Positions 1 to 7,484 of a stretch of DNA of 7,523 nt are shown here, piece by piece; position 1 is the stretch's first letter; each line of letters begins with the position of its first letter. The stretch comes from an uncultured Mycoplasmatota bacterium. GTDB taxonomy: Bacteria > Bacillota_I > Bacilli_A > Mycoplasmatales > Mycoplasmoidaceae. Both the position numbers and the translations under genes were made by a program. Location of the stretch: positions 1 to 7,523 of the forward strand of contig CATEWF010000050.1 of the NCBI GenBank assembly GCA_949527715.1. The letters are read 5' to 3'. The notes under the pieces are model-generated. The model searched no databases. It was not told the DNA's origin and saw only the letters and a program-made list of their open reading frames with translations.

Positions 1-746
1 TAAAGATCTTTAGTTAAAAAATAATAGCCTGTCAATATCGGTTCTTCCAAGACAGCTATTTTTTTTGTATATTTTTTTTGCTTTAAAAAAGTTAAAGTTT
101 TACATTTTCCACCACAAACACAATATTTGTTAATATTGTATTTTTTTGAAGTAAATTCAATTAGACTATCAACAAATCCTTTTGCTAAATGATTGGCTCC
201 TGCTGCAAGTGCTGTTGGTGTGTTAAAACCATAATCAAACCAACCATATAAATTTGTTTTAGCTTCAAACTTGTTAGTTCTTGTTAATTCAGTTGATGTA
301 TTAAGTGTATCAAATGCAGAAGAAAAACTTGGAGCGATCATTACACCGTGTAATTCTTTGTTATCTACAGCAATTGAAAATGTTGCTGTTCCAAAACTAA
401 TAGCACATGCTTTTTTATATACTGTTTTTATATACATAGCTAATCCTAATATGTCTGTACCAATTTCATTAACATTAAATTTTGATAAATCAAAATGTTT
501 TAAAAAATTTTCATTGTTAATTAATTTTGGTGTCACTTTATAAGTTGTTTTGAGTTTATTAATGATTTTGTTATTAAAACTAGGAATAACACTTCCTATA
601 TATATAGAATATATTTTTTCTTTAATTAATGGAAGTTTTGTCGTAGAAATTTTTTCTTTTTCAAATCTAATTATTTTAATAATTTTGTTATTCTCAAAAT
701 ATCCAATTTTTATATTAGTATTACCAGCATCAATGATTAAATTCAT
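1..746 (-). CDS. coaX: Type III pantothenate kinase (CoaX), stop codon at or just beyond window edge
   Basis: Catalyses the first step of CoA synthesis, ATP-dependent phosphorylation of pantothenate, in the cytoplasm. The 248 codons visible are about the full family length (roughly 250-260). The last incomplete codon reads TA-, so it may be the stop. N-terminal DAGNTNIKIG (residues 6-15) is the type III phosphate-binding signature of the ASKHA fold. GTD (96-98) carries the expected catalytic-region Asp; FGTAT (118-122) is the second phosphate motif; G134-VMIAP and the TPTALAAGA helix (176-184) follow the family order. Two positions depart from the usual pattern: Ile99 replaces the Arg normally found in GxDR, and Ser140 replaces the Gly of the PG pair. 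The ATG at 746 is chosen because DxGNT begins five residues later. A weak AAAGAG (763-758) precedes it by 11 nt. It is divergent from the CNNM gene, and coaD lies 1.3 kb away on the same strand. Confidence 0.88.
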   Translation of the reverse strand, partial: MNLIIDAGNTNIKIGYFENNKIIKIIRFEKEKISTTKLPLIKEKIYSIYIGSVIPSFNNKIINKLKTTYKVTPKLINNENFLKHFDLSKFNVNEIGTDILGLAMYIKTVYKKACAISFGTATFSIAVDNKELHGVMIAPSFSSAFDTLNTSTELTRTNKFEAKTNLYGWFDYGFNTPTALAAGANHLAKGFVDSLIEFTSKKYNINKYCVCGGKCKTLTFLKQKKYTKKIAVLEEPILTGYYFLTKDL

Positions 747-779
747 AATTTTATTAACTCTTTATATAAAATATATTAT
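747..779. promoter_or_regulatory. 33-bp divergent promoter region, coaX / CNNM gene
   Basis: On the plus strand TTCATA (742-747) and TATAAA (765-770) are 17 nt apart, and only 9 nt separate the -10 from the ATG at 780. No Shine-Dalgarno is present, so the CNNM mRNA is probably leaderless or nearly so. On the minus strand TATAAT (780-775) could be the coaX -10. It overlaps the CNNM start codon, while the plus-strand -35 overlaps the coaX start codon. The motifs are seen; their use as promoters is inferred, and A/T-rich DNA produces TATAAT by chance. Confidence 0.45.
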
Positions 780-2006
780 ATGAAAGTTGTCTTGATCATT
801 TTTATAGTTTTATTAACAATTCTAAGTTGTTTATTTTCTGGTAATGAAACATCAGTAACTTCTCTTAAACCATATCAATGACTATCGAGAAAATCAAATG
901 ACAAGAATAAAACTAGAACAAGATGTGTATTAAAAATATTAAATAATTATTCAATTGCTTTAGGATCAATTTTAATTGGAAACACAATATCTAATATTGT
1001 ATGCTCTTCATTGGTCACATTATTTGTTGAAAAATATTATGGTAATGCATATGTTGCATTAGCAACAGGAATACTAACCTTGTTTGTTTTAATTTTTTGT
1101 GAATATTGACCAAAAACATGAGCTAAAAGAAACGCAGTTAAATGAATGTCTTGTTTTTGATGAACAATAATTGCATTTTATTATTTATTATGACCATTGT
1201 GTAAATTATTTCAAAAAATATTCGAAAGAGATGAAAAACCAGCAACAGCTAGTGAAAATGACGTTAATTATTTAGTTAAAACTATTCAACAAGAAGGAAT
1301 TCTTGAAAGGGATGAAGCAAGTCTTGTAAATAATGCGTTAAAATTTGATGATACTCCTATTTCATCAGTAATGATTAGAAGATTCGCTTATTTAAATACA
1401 ACAGATACTGCTCAACAAGTAAGAAATAAATTTATTAAAACTAACTATTCAAGAATGCCAGTAATAAACTCAAAAGGTAATCCTGTTGGTTTTGTATTAA
1501 GCAAAGATATTTTAAGAGACTTCGTTCAAGATTACGATTCGATTCAAAACTTTAATTTAGATAAATATATTAAGACGCTTCATACTATTACATGTGATGA
1601 CAATCTTGATGATGCATTAAGAATAATGCAAAGAACCAATACTCATATGTTAGGAATAACAAATTCGAAGAAACATCGTAAACTTTCTGGGATTGTTACT
1701 ATGGAAATAGTAATTGAACAATTGGTTGGTAAAATATATGATGAAAAGGATAAAGTAAATGACGTTCAAGCAATTAATTCATTTACATGAATTGTTGATC
1801 CTGATGTAAATGCCCATTCATTTTTTAAACAATATTTTGGTTTAAATTTATCAAACAAAAAAATTACTATAGAAACTTTTTTAAAACGTACTTTTAAATT
1901 TAAACATAATATTAAAGGTTCAAAATATAGAGCTAAAAAATTTTCTGTAGCTATAGTTGGTTCTCAAAAAGGAAAATCTTTAAAATATGAGATAACTAAA
2001 ATTTAA
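780..2006 (+). CDS. CNNM/CorC (HlyC, UPF0053) family membrane protein: DUF21 + CBS pair
   Basis: A 408-residue inner-membrane protein, readable only with TGA as Trp (eight TGA and no TGG Trp codons). Residues 1-140 form the CNNM/DUF21 transmembrane domain. Helix 1 ends in FSGNETSVTSL (19-29), the family's small-residue/GNE motif. Further hydrophobic segments lie at about 57-82, 90-108 and 125-140, and CEYWPKTWAKRNA (107-119) matches the conserved 'E..PK..A.RNA' region. Two CBS domains span about 190-255 and 262-320 (M-I-R-R-F at 198-202, S-R-M-P-V at 224-228). The C-terminal 75 residues sit where the CorC/HlyC domain belongs but are poorly conserved. Relatives are implicated in Mg2+ (or Co2+) export with nucleotide sensing through the CBS pair; older annotation calls them 'hemolysin', which is not supported here. 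It is divergent from coaX (33 bp) and convergent with coaD (18 bp). Confidence 0.88.
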
Positions 2007-2015
2007 TTTTAGTTA
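1993..2015. terminator. A/T stem-loop between convergent CNNM gene and coaD
   Basis: A perfect 9-bp stem, TAACTAAAA (1993-2001) with TTTTAGTTA (2007-2015), encloses a 5-nt loop that includes the CNNM stop codon. It lies just beyond both convergent stop codons and so could serve both genes. The stem is nearly all A/T and no immediate T-run follows on either strand, so a terminator role is only possible. Confidence 0.3.
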
Positions 2016-2024
2016 ATGAATTAC

Positions 2025-2465
2025 TTAAGTACTTTTTTTTAATACTTTAATATTTTTATTCATTTCTCTTATAGCGTGTGATGAAATATTAACTAATGAA
2101 GGATTAGAAACAAAAAATATAGTTTCAATGTTTTTATCTAATTTGTAATTAGCTTGTGCCAAAACTAATTCATATTTAAAATCTTTTATATCTCTTAAAG
2201 ATCTTACTAAATATTTACATTTATGTTTCTTAGCAAAATCAATAGTAAATTCTTTGTTGATTGCAGTCTCAACATTTTTAAGTTTTAATTTTTGAATTTG
2301 TCTTTTAACTTTTAAAAATCTTTTATTTAAATCATCTTGTTCTTTATCAACATTAATAGAAACAACAATATACAATTTATCAAATAATTGTGCTGCTCTT
2401 CTAATAACATCGATGTGTCCTTTATGAAGCGGATTAAAGGACCCAGGAAACATTGCAATTTTCAT
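2025..2465 (-). CDS. coaD: Phosphopantetheine adenylyltransferase (CoaD), short C-terminus
   Basis: Catalyses the penultimate CoA step, 4'-phosphopantetheine + ATP to dephospho-CoA + PPi, in the cytoplasm. The 146-residue protein starts with FPGSFNPLHKGH (6-17), the nucleotidyltransferase signature ending in the xxGH motif. R-S-L-R at 88-91 followed by DIKDFKYEL (92-100) matches the family RGLR..sDFeyE block. TIFFVS (115-120) and ISSHAIREM (127-135) match the ATP-site S-S-x-x-[VI]-[RK]-E motif. Ser89 stands where Gly is usual. The protein ends 11 residues after IREM with a basic tail, so it is about 15 residues shorter than the common 160-residue form and lacks the usual 'GGdvs..VP' end. The core is complete, so it is judged functional. 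The ATG at 2465 gives the standard N-terminus; no Shine-Dalgarno is seen. Its upstream spacer is shared with divergent pta. Confidence 0.92.
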   Translation of the reverse strand: MKIAMFPGSFNPLHKGHIDVIRRAAQLFDKLYIVVSINVDKEQDDLNKRFLKVKRQIQKLKLKNVETAINKEFTIDFAKKHKCKYLVRSLRDIKDFKYELVLAQANYKLDKNIETIFFVSNPSLVNISSHAIREMNKNIKVLKKST

Positions 2466-2526
2466 ATATGTTTATGAATTATATAATTATATATAATTAT
2501 ATAAGTAACTATATATAGGAGAAAAT
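2466..2526. promoter_or_regulatory. Divergent coaD/pta promoter region with 26-bp perfect palindrome
   Basis: The palindrome is at 2479-2504, each half TTATATAATTATA (13 bp) meeting without a spacer. It contains two TATAAT matches on the plus strand (2482-2487, 2492-2497) and, by symmetry, two on the minus strand (2491-2486, 2501-2496). TTTTCA (2459-2464) lies 17 nt before the first plus-strand -10. The pta side has a good AGGAG (2517-2521), five nt before the ATG; the coaD side has none. A bidirectional core promoter is the simplest reading. An operator is also possible. Confidence 0.5.
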
Positions 2527-3507
2527 ATGTCATTTATTGAAAATCTAAAAAGTAAAATTGCGATTAGTTCATATAAACCAAAAATTGTATTTGCTGAAGG
2601 ATGAGATAAAAACATTCATGAAGCAGCACAACAATTAAAAGAAACTAAAGAAATTGTTCCATTTTTAATTTTTAGAACACGTAGTGAAGTTTATGAAGAT
2701 ATTATTGATAACTACATTGTTATTGATGAAATGGACTTAGATAAATATGCTAATGTTTTATTTGAATTAAGAAAAGCAAAAGGATTAACTATTGATCAAG
2801 CTAAATCATTAGTTAAACAACCAAACTATTTAGCATCTTTAATGGTAAAGATGGGAGAAGCAGATGGTGAGATTTGTGGTATTCAATATACTACTAAAGA
2901 TACACTAAAACCAGCACTTCAAATTCTTAAAACAGCACCTGGTGCTAAATTAGTATCATCTGCTTTTGTAATGCAAAAAGACAAGGAACAATACATTTTT
3001 GGTGATTGCGCTATTAACATAAATCCAAATTCTGAACAACTTGCAGATATTGCATTGGGAATTGGTAAATTTGCAAAAGATGTAGTTGGGTTAACTAATT
3101 TAAAAATTGCTTTATTAAGTTATTCAACAGCTGGAAGTGGTGCCGGTGAATCTGTTGATAAAGTAAGAGGAGCACATGATATATTAATGACTCTTCCTGA
3201 AGCGAAACAATTTCAAATTTCTCCTGAAATTCAATTTGATGCATCTTTTGTTCCAGAAGTAATGCACAAAAAAGCAAAGAATTTAAATTGAGATACAAAT
3301 GCTAAAATTTATGTTTTCCCTAATATTGATGCAGGTAACATTGGTTATAAGATTGCTCAAAGAATGGGTGGATATGAAGCAATTGGTCCAGTATTAATTG
3401 GATTGGCTGCTCCAGTTAACGACTTAAGTCGTGGTGCTTCTACAAGTGATGTAGTTAATCTAGCATACATTACAGGATATCAAGCATTAACTCAAAGAAA
3501 CAAGTAA
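2527..3507 (+). CDS. pta: Phosphate acetyltransferase (Pta)
   Basis: Interconverts acetyl-CoA + phosphate and acetyl phosphate + CoA. In fermentative Mollicutes this feeds acetate kinase and yields ATP. The 326-residue length is typical of the short single-domain Pta, without the N-terminal regulatory domain of E. coli Pta. Family blocks in order: KIVFAEGWD (19-27, Trp by TGA), KMGEADGEICG (108-118), LLSYSTAGSGAG (196-207), PEIQFDASFVPEV (233-245) and the C-terminal VFPNIDAGNIGYK (263-275), R-M-G-G (279-282), IGPVLIGL (286-293), PVNDLSRG (296-303). The last contains the active-site region Arg302 and flanking residues. The start has a clear AGGAG. Two Trp codons, both TGA. No ackA follows: a terminator and an opposite-strand gene lie immediately downstream, so pta is monocistronic here. 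Confidence 0.96.
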
Positions 3508-3512
3508 AAAAT

Positions 3513-3537
3513 AAACTCCCATTTGGGAGTTTTTTTA
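3513..3537. terminator. Bidirectional Rho-independent terminator, pta / lipoprotein gene
   Basis: An 8-bp stem, AAACTCCC (3513-3520) with GGGAGTTT (3525-3532), has an ATTT loop and is followed by a T-run on the plus strand (through 3536). A-rich sequence to its left (3505-3515) gives a U-rich tail on the minus strand. It lies between the convergent pta and lipoprotein genes and overlaps the end of the latter; it is the only G+C-rich hairpin in the window. Confidence 0.88.
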
Positions 3538-5280
3538 TTGTCTTACAACTTTTCAATTAGTAACATCAAGTGAGTTTTTGCTAAGCAAATCTAAAATTTC
3601 TTTGTCAGATACATTAGCACATTTTATTAAATATATAATACCGTTATTTGGGCAACCTCTAAATAAGTTACCCGTCATTTCTCAGCTTGGCAAACCATGA
3701 AGGTTGTTAAATTTAATTGTATGTAAATTTAGACTCAATGCAAAAGCATCATGATATATATATGATAAGTTATTACCAGTAAATGAAATCGATCTTAATT
3801 CTGAACCGGCAGCAATAAAATAACCTGTTATTTCTCTGAGTGAAGCGGGAAAAACCGCTTCTGTTAAAATGTATGGAACTGCACAATAACCTAATGTCTC
3901 CAAACTTTCAGGAAAAATTATTTTATCAAATAATTTGTTATTATTAGAAGTTGAATCAGATGAAGAAAAAGCAAAATCGTCAATTTTTTTTAGTTTTTTT
4001 AAATTACTCAAATCTAATGTTTTATATTGTTTAGAATTATTTAAAAAACAATCTTCGAAAGCTTCTTTCCCTATTGTTTCAAGAGATGAGTCTTGTTCAA
4101 AAGAAATCGTATAAAGTGAAGGATCATCCATAAAAGCTTTGTTATTAATGATATGTAGAGATTTTGGAAAAGATATATATTTACAAGAGATAGATGTAAA
4201 GGCATTTACATCTATTTCATTTAAAGCATGATTCTTTTTTAAATCTAAATCATCACGAATAGAATTTGCATGACAAAACGCTGATGATCCTATAGAAGTC
4301 AATGAATTATTCTCTTCAAACAAAATACCAGTTATGTAATCTGGAATAGTTGATTTAAAAGTAAAAATATCATAAAAAGAATTATTAGCTATTTTGTTTA
4401 TTCATCCCGGTATACATAGTTTGGTATATCCTTTATCTTTATAATCTTCTTCTTTAAATGAATAATTGAATCCTCACAATTCCCATCGATTATTATAGTT
4501 ATCATAATTTAAAACTTTATCTGGTGGCAAAACATTATAGTCAAACACTTTAAAAGAAAATTCTTCTGTATCGATTTCAAAATCTTCCGAATTTGATCTA
4601 AATACTATTTTGAAATTGAATCTCTCACATTTTGTAATACCTGATGTCCATGATAATTTATAAGTATTATTTTTATCTGTTTTAGTCTCACTAATGCTCA
4701 ACCATGATGGTATCTGATTATCTGATACAATAGTGCATGTAAGATCGGAAGGAATATCTTTGCTTTCTGTTGGAGAAATTAACATACTTTCTTTCGATTC
4801 GCCTTCAATTCCTTCAGATCATGAAAAATTTTGTATTCCAAAATAGCTATATTGAATATAAATTTTTTCTTTTACGTTCAATGTGAACAAATTTGAAACA
4901 ACATAATCATCACTATTAATTTTTGATACAGTTTTAACTCTAAAACTATATGATTGGTTTTTGTGTAATGCTTTCCCGTTTCATGAAAATTGGCAATTGT
5001 TGTTATAAGGCAGTAAGTCAACCCATGTATCAATATGTGTATCTGACTCATCAATAATTTCTCATTTTAAGTCAGGAACGTTTGATTCATCTTTTGTTTT
5101 AATAGTTAAAATATTATCTGTTTTTTTAGGTTGCCCTTCTCTTATATCAATATCATAACTATTACATTCACATAACAAATTTGATTCATGGTGTTTACAC
5201 GAAGTTAATGATGGAGAGACTACACAAATTGAAGACAGCGACAACAAACCCAAACTCAATATTTTTCAAATTTTTTTCAT
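3535..5280 (-). CDS. BspA-type leucine-rich-repeat surface lipoprotein with tandem Ig/cadherin-like modules
   Basis: A single 581-residue reading frame in code 4. The N-terminus (MKKIWKILSLGLLSL...) is a lipoprotein signal peptide with lipobox S-L-T-S-C, giving lipidated Cys28 on the outer face of the membrane. Residues about 70-137 and 179-246 look like two related beta-rich modules. Each begins with D-L, has a central '(F/L)SW' and closes with 'F-(T/S)-(L/F)-x-V', resembling Ig/cadherin-like (He_PIG type) domains. Residues about 285-535 contain BspA-type LRR_5 repeats, e.g. LTSIGSSAF (327-335), LETIGKEAF (400-408), LKKIDDFAF (430-438) and LHTIKFNNL (519-527). A conserved-looking tail (FRGCPNN at 540-546) follows. 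Such proteins often mediate adhesion or host interaction; the ligand is unknown. Four of twelve Trp codons are TGG, against none of ten in the CNNM gene plus pta. Strong AGGAGG at 5290-5285 fixes the start. Its leader holds a hairpin and an (AT)9 tract. Confidence 0.85.
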
Positions 5281-5284
5281 TTTT

Positions 5285-5290
5285 CCTCCT
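5285..5290 (-). promoter_or_regulatory. Shine-Dalgarno AGGAGG of the lipoprotein gene
   Basis: AGGAGG read on the minus strand, 4 nt before the ATG at 5280. It is the strongest ribosome-binding site in the window and contrasts with the weak or absent sites of most neighbours. Confidence 0.8.
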
Positions 5291-5302
5291 AGCATATATA
5301 AC

Positions 5303-5338
5303 AAAAAATCTATTGGTGTATCAACACACCAATAGATT
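5303..5338 (-). terminator. Strong hairpin with T-run upstream of the lipoprotein gene (terminator or attenuator)
   Basis: Perfect 13-bp arms at 5338-5326 and 5319-5307 enclose a 6-nt loop (5320-5325). On the minus strand the hairpin is followed by six T (5308-5303). It lies 77 nt beyond the TM2 gene stop and 12 nt before the lipoprotein Shine-Dalgarno. It fits a terminator for the TM2/permease transcription unit. If the lipoprotein promoter lies upstream of it, it would instead act as an attenuator in that gene's leader. Confidence 0.65.
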
Positions 5339-5356
5339 GATTAACAATAGTTAATC
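5339..5356. repeat. 7-bp inverted repeat next to the hairpin
   Basis: GATTAAC (5339-5345) and GTTAATC (5350-5356) with a 4-nt loop directly abut the large hairpin. On the minus strand the loop contains CTATTG (with the flanking C), which could alternatively pair with CAATAG of the 3' arm of the large hairpin. This gives a weak anti-terminator possibility; it could equally be a protein-binding site. Confidence 0.4.
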
Positions 5357-5365
5357 TGTTAGTTA

Positions 5366-5383
5366 ATATATATATATATATAT
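5366..5383. repeat. (AT)9 dinucleotide tract upstream of the lipoprotein gene
   Basis: Eighteen uninterrupted alternating A/T bases, the longest simple repeat in the window. Such tracts are prone to slipped-strand mispairing. In Mycoplasma mycoides, (TA)n length in the promoter spacer of the vmm lipoprotein gene is known to switch expression. Here the tract is about 85-100 nt upstream of a lipoprotein start codon. Confidence 0.6.
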
Positions 5384-5411
5384 TGACCTTATCATATAAA
5401 AATATTATACT
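5383..5411. promoter_or_regulatory. Overlapping promoter-like elements, both strands
   Basis: Minus strand: TATAAT at 5409-5404 preceded by TAG is a good -10 and would place the lipoprotein transcript start near 5397, giving a leader of about 117 nt that includes the (AT)9 tract and both inverted repeats. Plus strand: TTGACC (5383-5388), 17-nt spacer, TATACT (5406-5411) is a near-consensus sigma-70 promoter, but it points into the antisense strand of the TM2 gene. Which, if either, is used cannot be told from sequence. Confidence 0.4.
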
Positions 5412-5414
5412 AAA

Positions 5415-5780
5415 TTATTTTCTTGTTATATAAGAATGATTTCTGCCATCTGTAAACTTACCTGTTAAAACTAAAATAAGATCTGTTAATCACATAATAA
5501 ATTGGATTGGACCACATATAGCATATGCATATCATATTTTTGGCAAATCCCATCACACTGAACCACAAATTCCTAATATTAATGTAACTAACGCAATTAA
5601 TCCTGCAGCTAAATGATAATCTGCAGTTCAAAATTTAAAAGTGTAATCTCTATGAACACCTAATCATCCAAATACAACTGTAAAAAATACAAGTAATTTG
5701 TAATTTATTACTTTTGTACTTCTATGTTTTAGTCTATCTTTTTTTTCGTTACTTAATGGTTTACCGTTTACTCTAATCAT
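5415..5780 (-). CDS. TM2-domain membrane protein
   Basis: A 121-residue protein visible only in code 4 (five TGA and one TGG Trp codons). After a basic, probably cytoplasmic N-terminus (1-27), hydrophobic segments lie at about 28-42, 56-76 and 83-106. FGWLGVHRDY (37-46) is the TM2 hallmark GxHRxY. W-L-T-D (97-100) and the ending TGKFTDGRNHSY (106-117) match the family's '(I/L)D....G...D.nGr.Y'. The spacing between the two TM2 halves is longer than in the minimal domain. The function of bacterial TM2 proteins is largely unknown. The gene lies 33 bp downstream of the permease gene on the same strand but has its own TATAAT at 5794-5789. With only 8 nt between that and the ATG and no Shine-Dalgarno, a leaderless mRNA is likely. 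Codons up to TAA at 5417-5415 are unbroken. Confidence 0.82.
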
Positions 5781-5788
5781 ATGTTTTG

Positions 5789-5794
5789 ATTATA
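5789..5794 (-). promoter_or_regulatory. -10 element of the TM2 gene (leaderless start)
   Basis: A perfect TATAAT on the minus strand ends 8 nt before the ATG at 5780, so transcription would begin at or within a base or two of the start codon. No convincing -35 is seen. Confidence 0.45.
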
Positions 5795-5813
5795 TGAGAG
5801 AGCTAAAGTATAT

Positions 5814-7436
5814 TTAGAATAACTTAGGTAAGGCAGTACCAACTAAAATCATTATTAACATAGTTAATAAAATAATTGATAAAGTTTTCCAAGCACCTTT
5901 ATAGTAATCATTTAAAGAAACTTTACATAAAGAACACCCTGCAACAAATGGACCAGCAGTAGGTGAGAATAAATTAACAAAACCGTTTGCTAATGAGAAT
6001 GTTGTTATTGCTCCACTTACAGTTAATCCTGAAGTAGAAGCAGCAATAGAAGGACCCATTATAGGAAAAACTGTAGAAGCGAATCCACTTGTAGAAGGAA
6101 TTAAGAATGAAAGAAGAATAAAAATAATAAATATTATCAATATTCCTAATTGGGCATTAATTGAATTCATCATATTTGATAATCCATCAACTAAAATACT
6201 ATTAACACCAGAAGAAGATAACATCATTGACAATCCTCTTGCTATAGCAATAATAAAAGCAACTCCGATAAAATCTCTTGCACCTGTGAAAACATTTTGT
6301 AAAAAGTTTTCTTCACTTGTTCAAGTGATAATACCAATTATTAATGCTGATGTAAAAAATAAAAAAGACATTTCAATTAGTGATCATTGACCAATACCGT
6401 TATCTCCAGCTCAAATAAATGGTAAATTGTTTTTTAATCAATCATTGAATCAAACAAATCCTGTAAAACCTGTTAAACCTTGTCAGTCTATAACCATTAA
6501 AATCATAAACAAGAAAGTTAAGCCAAAGATTCATAATATAGCTTTTCTTTTACCTGTTAAAGGATATTGCTCATTATTTCCAATCTTAAGATGTTTATGA
6601 TGGTCTTTCATTTGATTATAAACTACAGAGTGTTTTGGATCTTTCTTTACTCTATATGCATGATAAGTTACACAAACAATTCCAACAATAACTAATAATG
6701 CATAAGTTATTACTCTTCACGCTATACCTGTTGTGGTTGTTAAATGATCAACTCCAGCTTGTTTTGCGGCTTCAACTGCAGGAGCGACTAAAAATGGATT
6801 AAGAATCGAACCAGCCACTCCTAGTCCTGCACCAAATAAAATTGTAAACAATGAAGTTAAAGTATCAAAACCAGCAGCTAACATTATTGGAGTAAGAATC
6901 AAATAGAATGGTAATGTTTCTTCACACATACCAAATGTAGTCCCACCTATTGAAAAACACAACATTAATATAGGAATAAGGTAAATTTCTTTACCTTTCA
7001 TTTTTTTGATTATTCTACTTACTCCCGCTTCAATAGATTTAGAAGTATTAACTATTTGTAAAAAAGCACCAATAGTTAATAAGAAAATAATTAATTCTGC
7101 CGCATCAGCAAATCCTTTTAACGGAGACATCAAAACATCAAGAATTCCTGGAACAGTTCCAGTTACTGGAACTATTTTGTCATCTATTTTTGTTTCATAT
7201 GTGATTGGACCTTTAGATAAATAAATAATTCATACTATTAATGCAATAGCCAATGTAAGAAAGAAAAGAATTGTATATGCACTTGGTGCATATGCTTTTT
7301 TGTTTTTAATTTTCTTATTTAATTTAAATTTATAAATGTATGAAGTTATTGCACCAGCAATTGGTACTCAAGTTGTAAATAAATATGCAAGAAATTTACT
7401 GTTCTTAATGATATTTTTATTTTTCTTTGCATTCAA
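5814..7436 (-). CDS. YfcC-family permease (DcuC/ion-transporter superfamily), start uncertain
   Basis: A multi-pass inner-membrane transporter. The first family-like segment is APSAYTILFF (near 7290), as in YfcC N-termini. Then come the diagnostic block SIGGTTFGMCEETLPFY (about 6906-6960), GAGLGVAGSILNPF, the cytoplasmic loop with RVKKDP (near 6640), and the second hairpin block LIPSTSGFASTVFPIM plus FSPTAGP (about 5938-6115). The two blocks are the paired re-entrant hairpin motifs of the IT superfamily. Substrate is not readable; relatives include dicarboxylate carriers and streptococcal arginine/ornithine antiporters annotated as YfcC. Many Trp codons are TGA. No ATG or GTG start exists in frame. 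TTG at 7436 is the only conventional start upstream of the family-like region; ATT at 7337 or 7310 would fit the family N-terminus better. The frame stays open back to a TAA at 7485-7487. Core confidence is high, start confidence low. Confidence 0.75.
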
Positions 7437-7484
7437 TATTGTAAAAGTAATTATTAAAGCAAGAGAAGTAATAGATTGTAAAAG

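Noticed and set aside
271..783. Two plus-strand open frames (271-543 and 550-783)
   Set aside because: They are antisense to coaX, whose motifs are clear, and their translations show no family pattern.
1197..1790. Stand-alone soluble CBS protein starting at TTG 1197
   Set aside because: It is the middle of the 408-residue CNNM protein; upstream TGA codons read as Trp restore the transmembrane domain.
2022..2041. TACTTAAGTA palindrome followed by a T-run as a terminator
   Set aside because: The palindrome has no loop and is only 10 bp; the T-run lies inside the coaD coding sequence (Lys codons).
3095..3298. Minus-strand open frame of 67 codons
   Set aside because: It lies wholly antisense to the well-conserved C-terminal half of pta.
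3535..5280. Lipoprotein gene as a decayed pseudogene in several pieces
   Set aside because: The apparent breaks are all TGA codons. In code 4 the frame is continuous from signal peptide to TAA, with all fragments in one phase.
7006..7224. Plus-strand open frame of 72 codons
   Set aside because: It is antisense to the permease; no start signal or recognisable motif.
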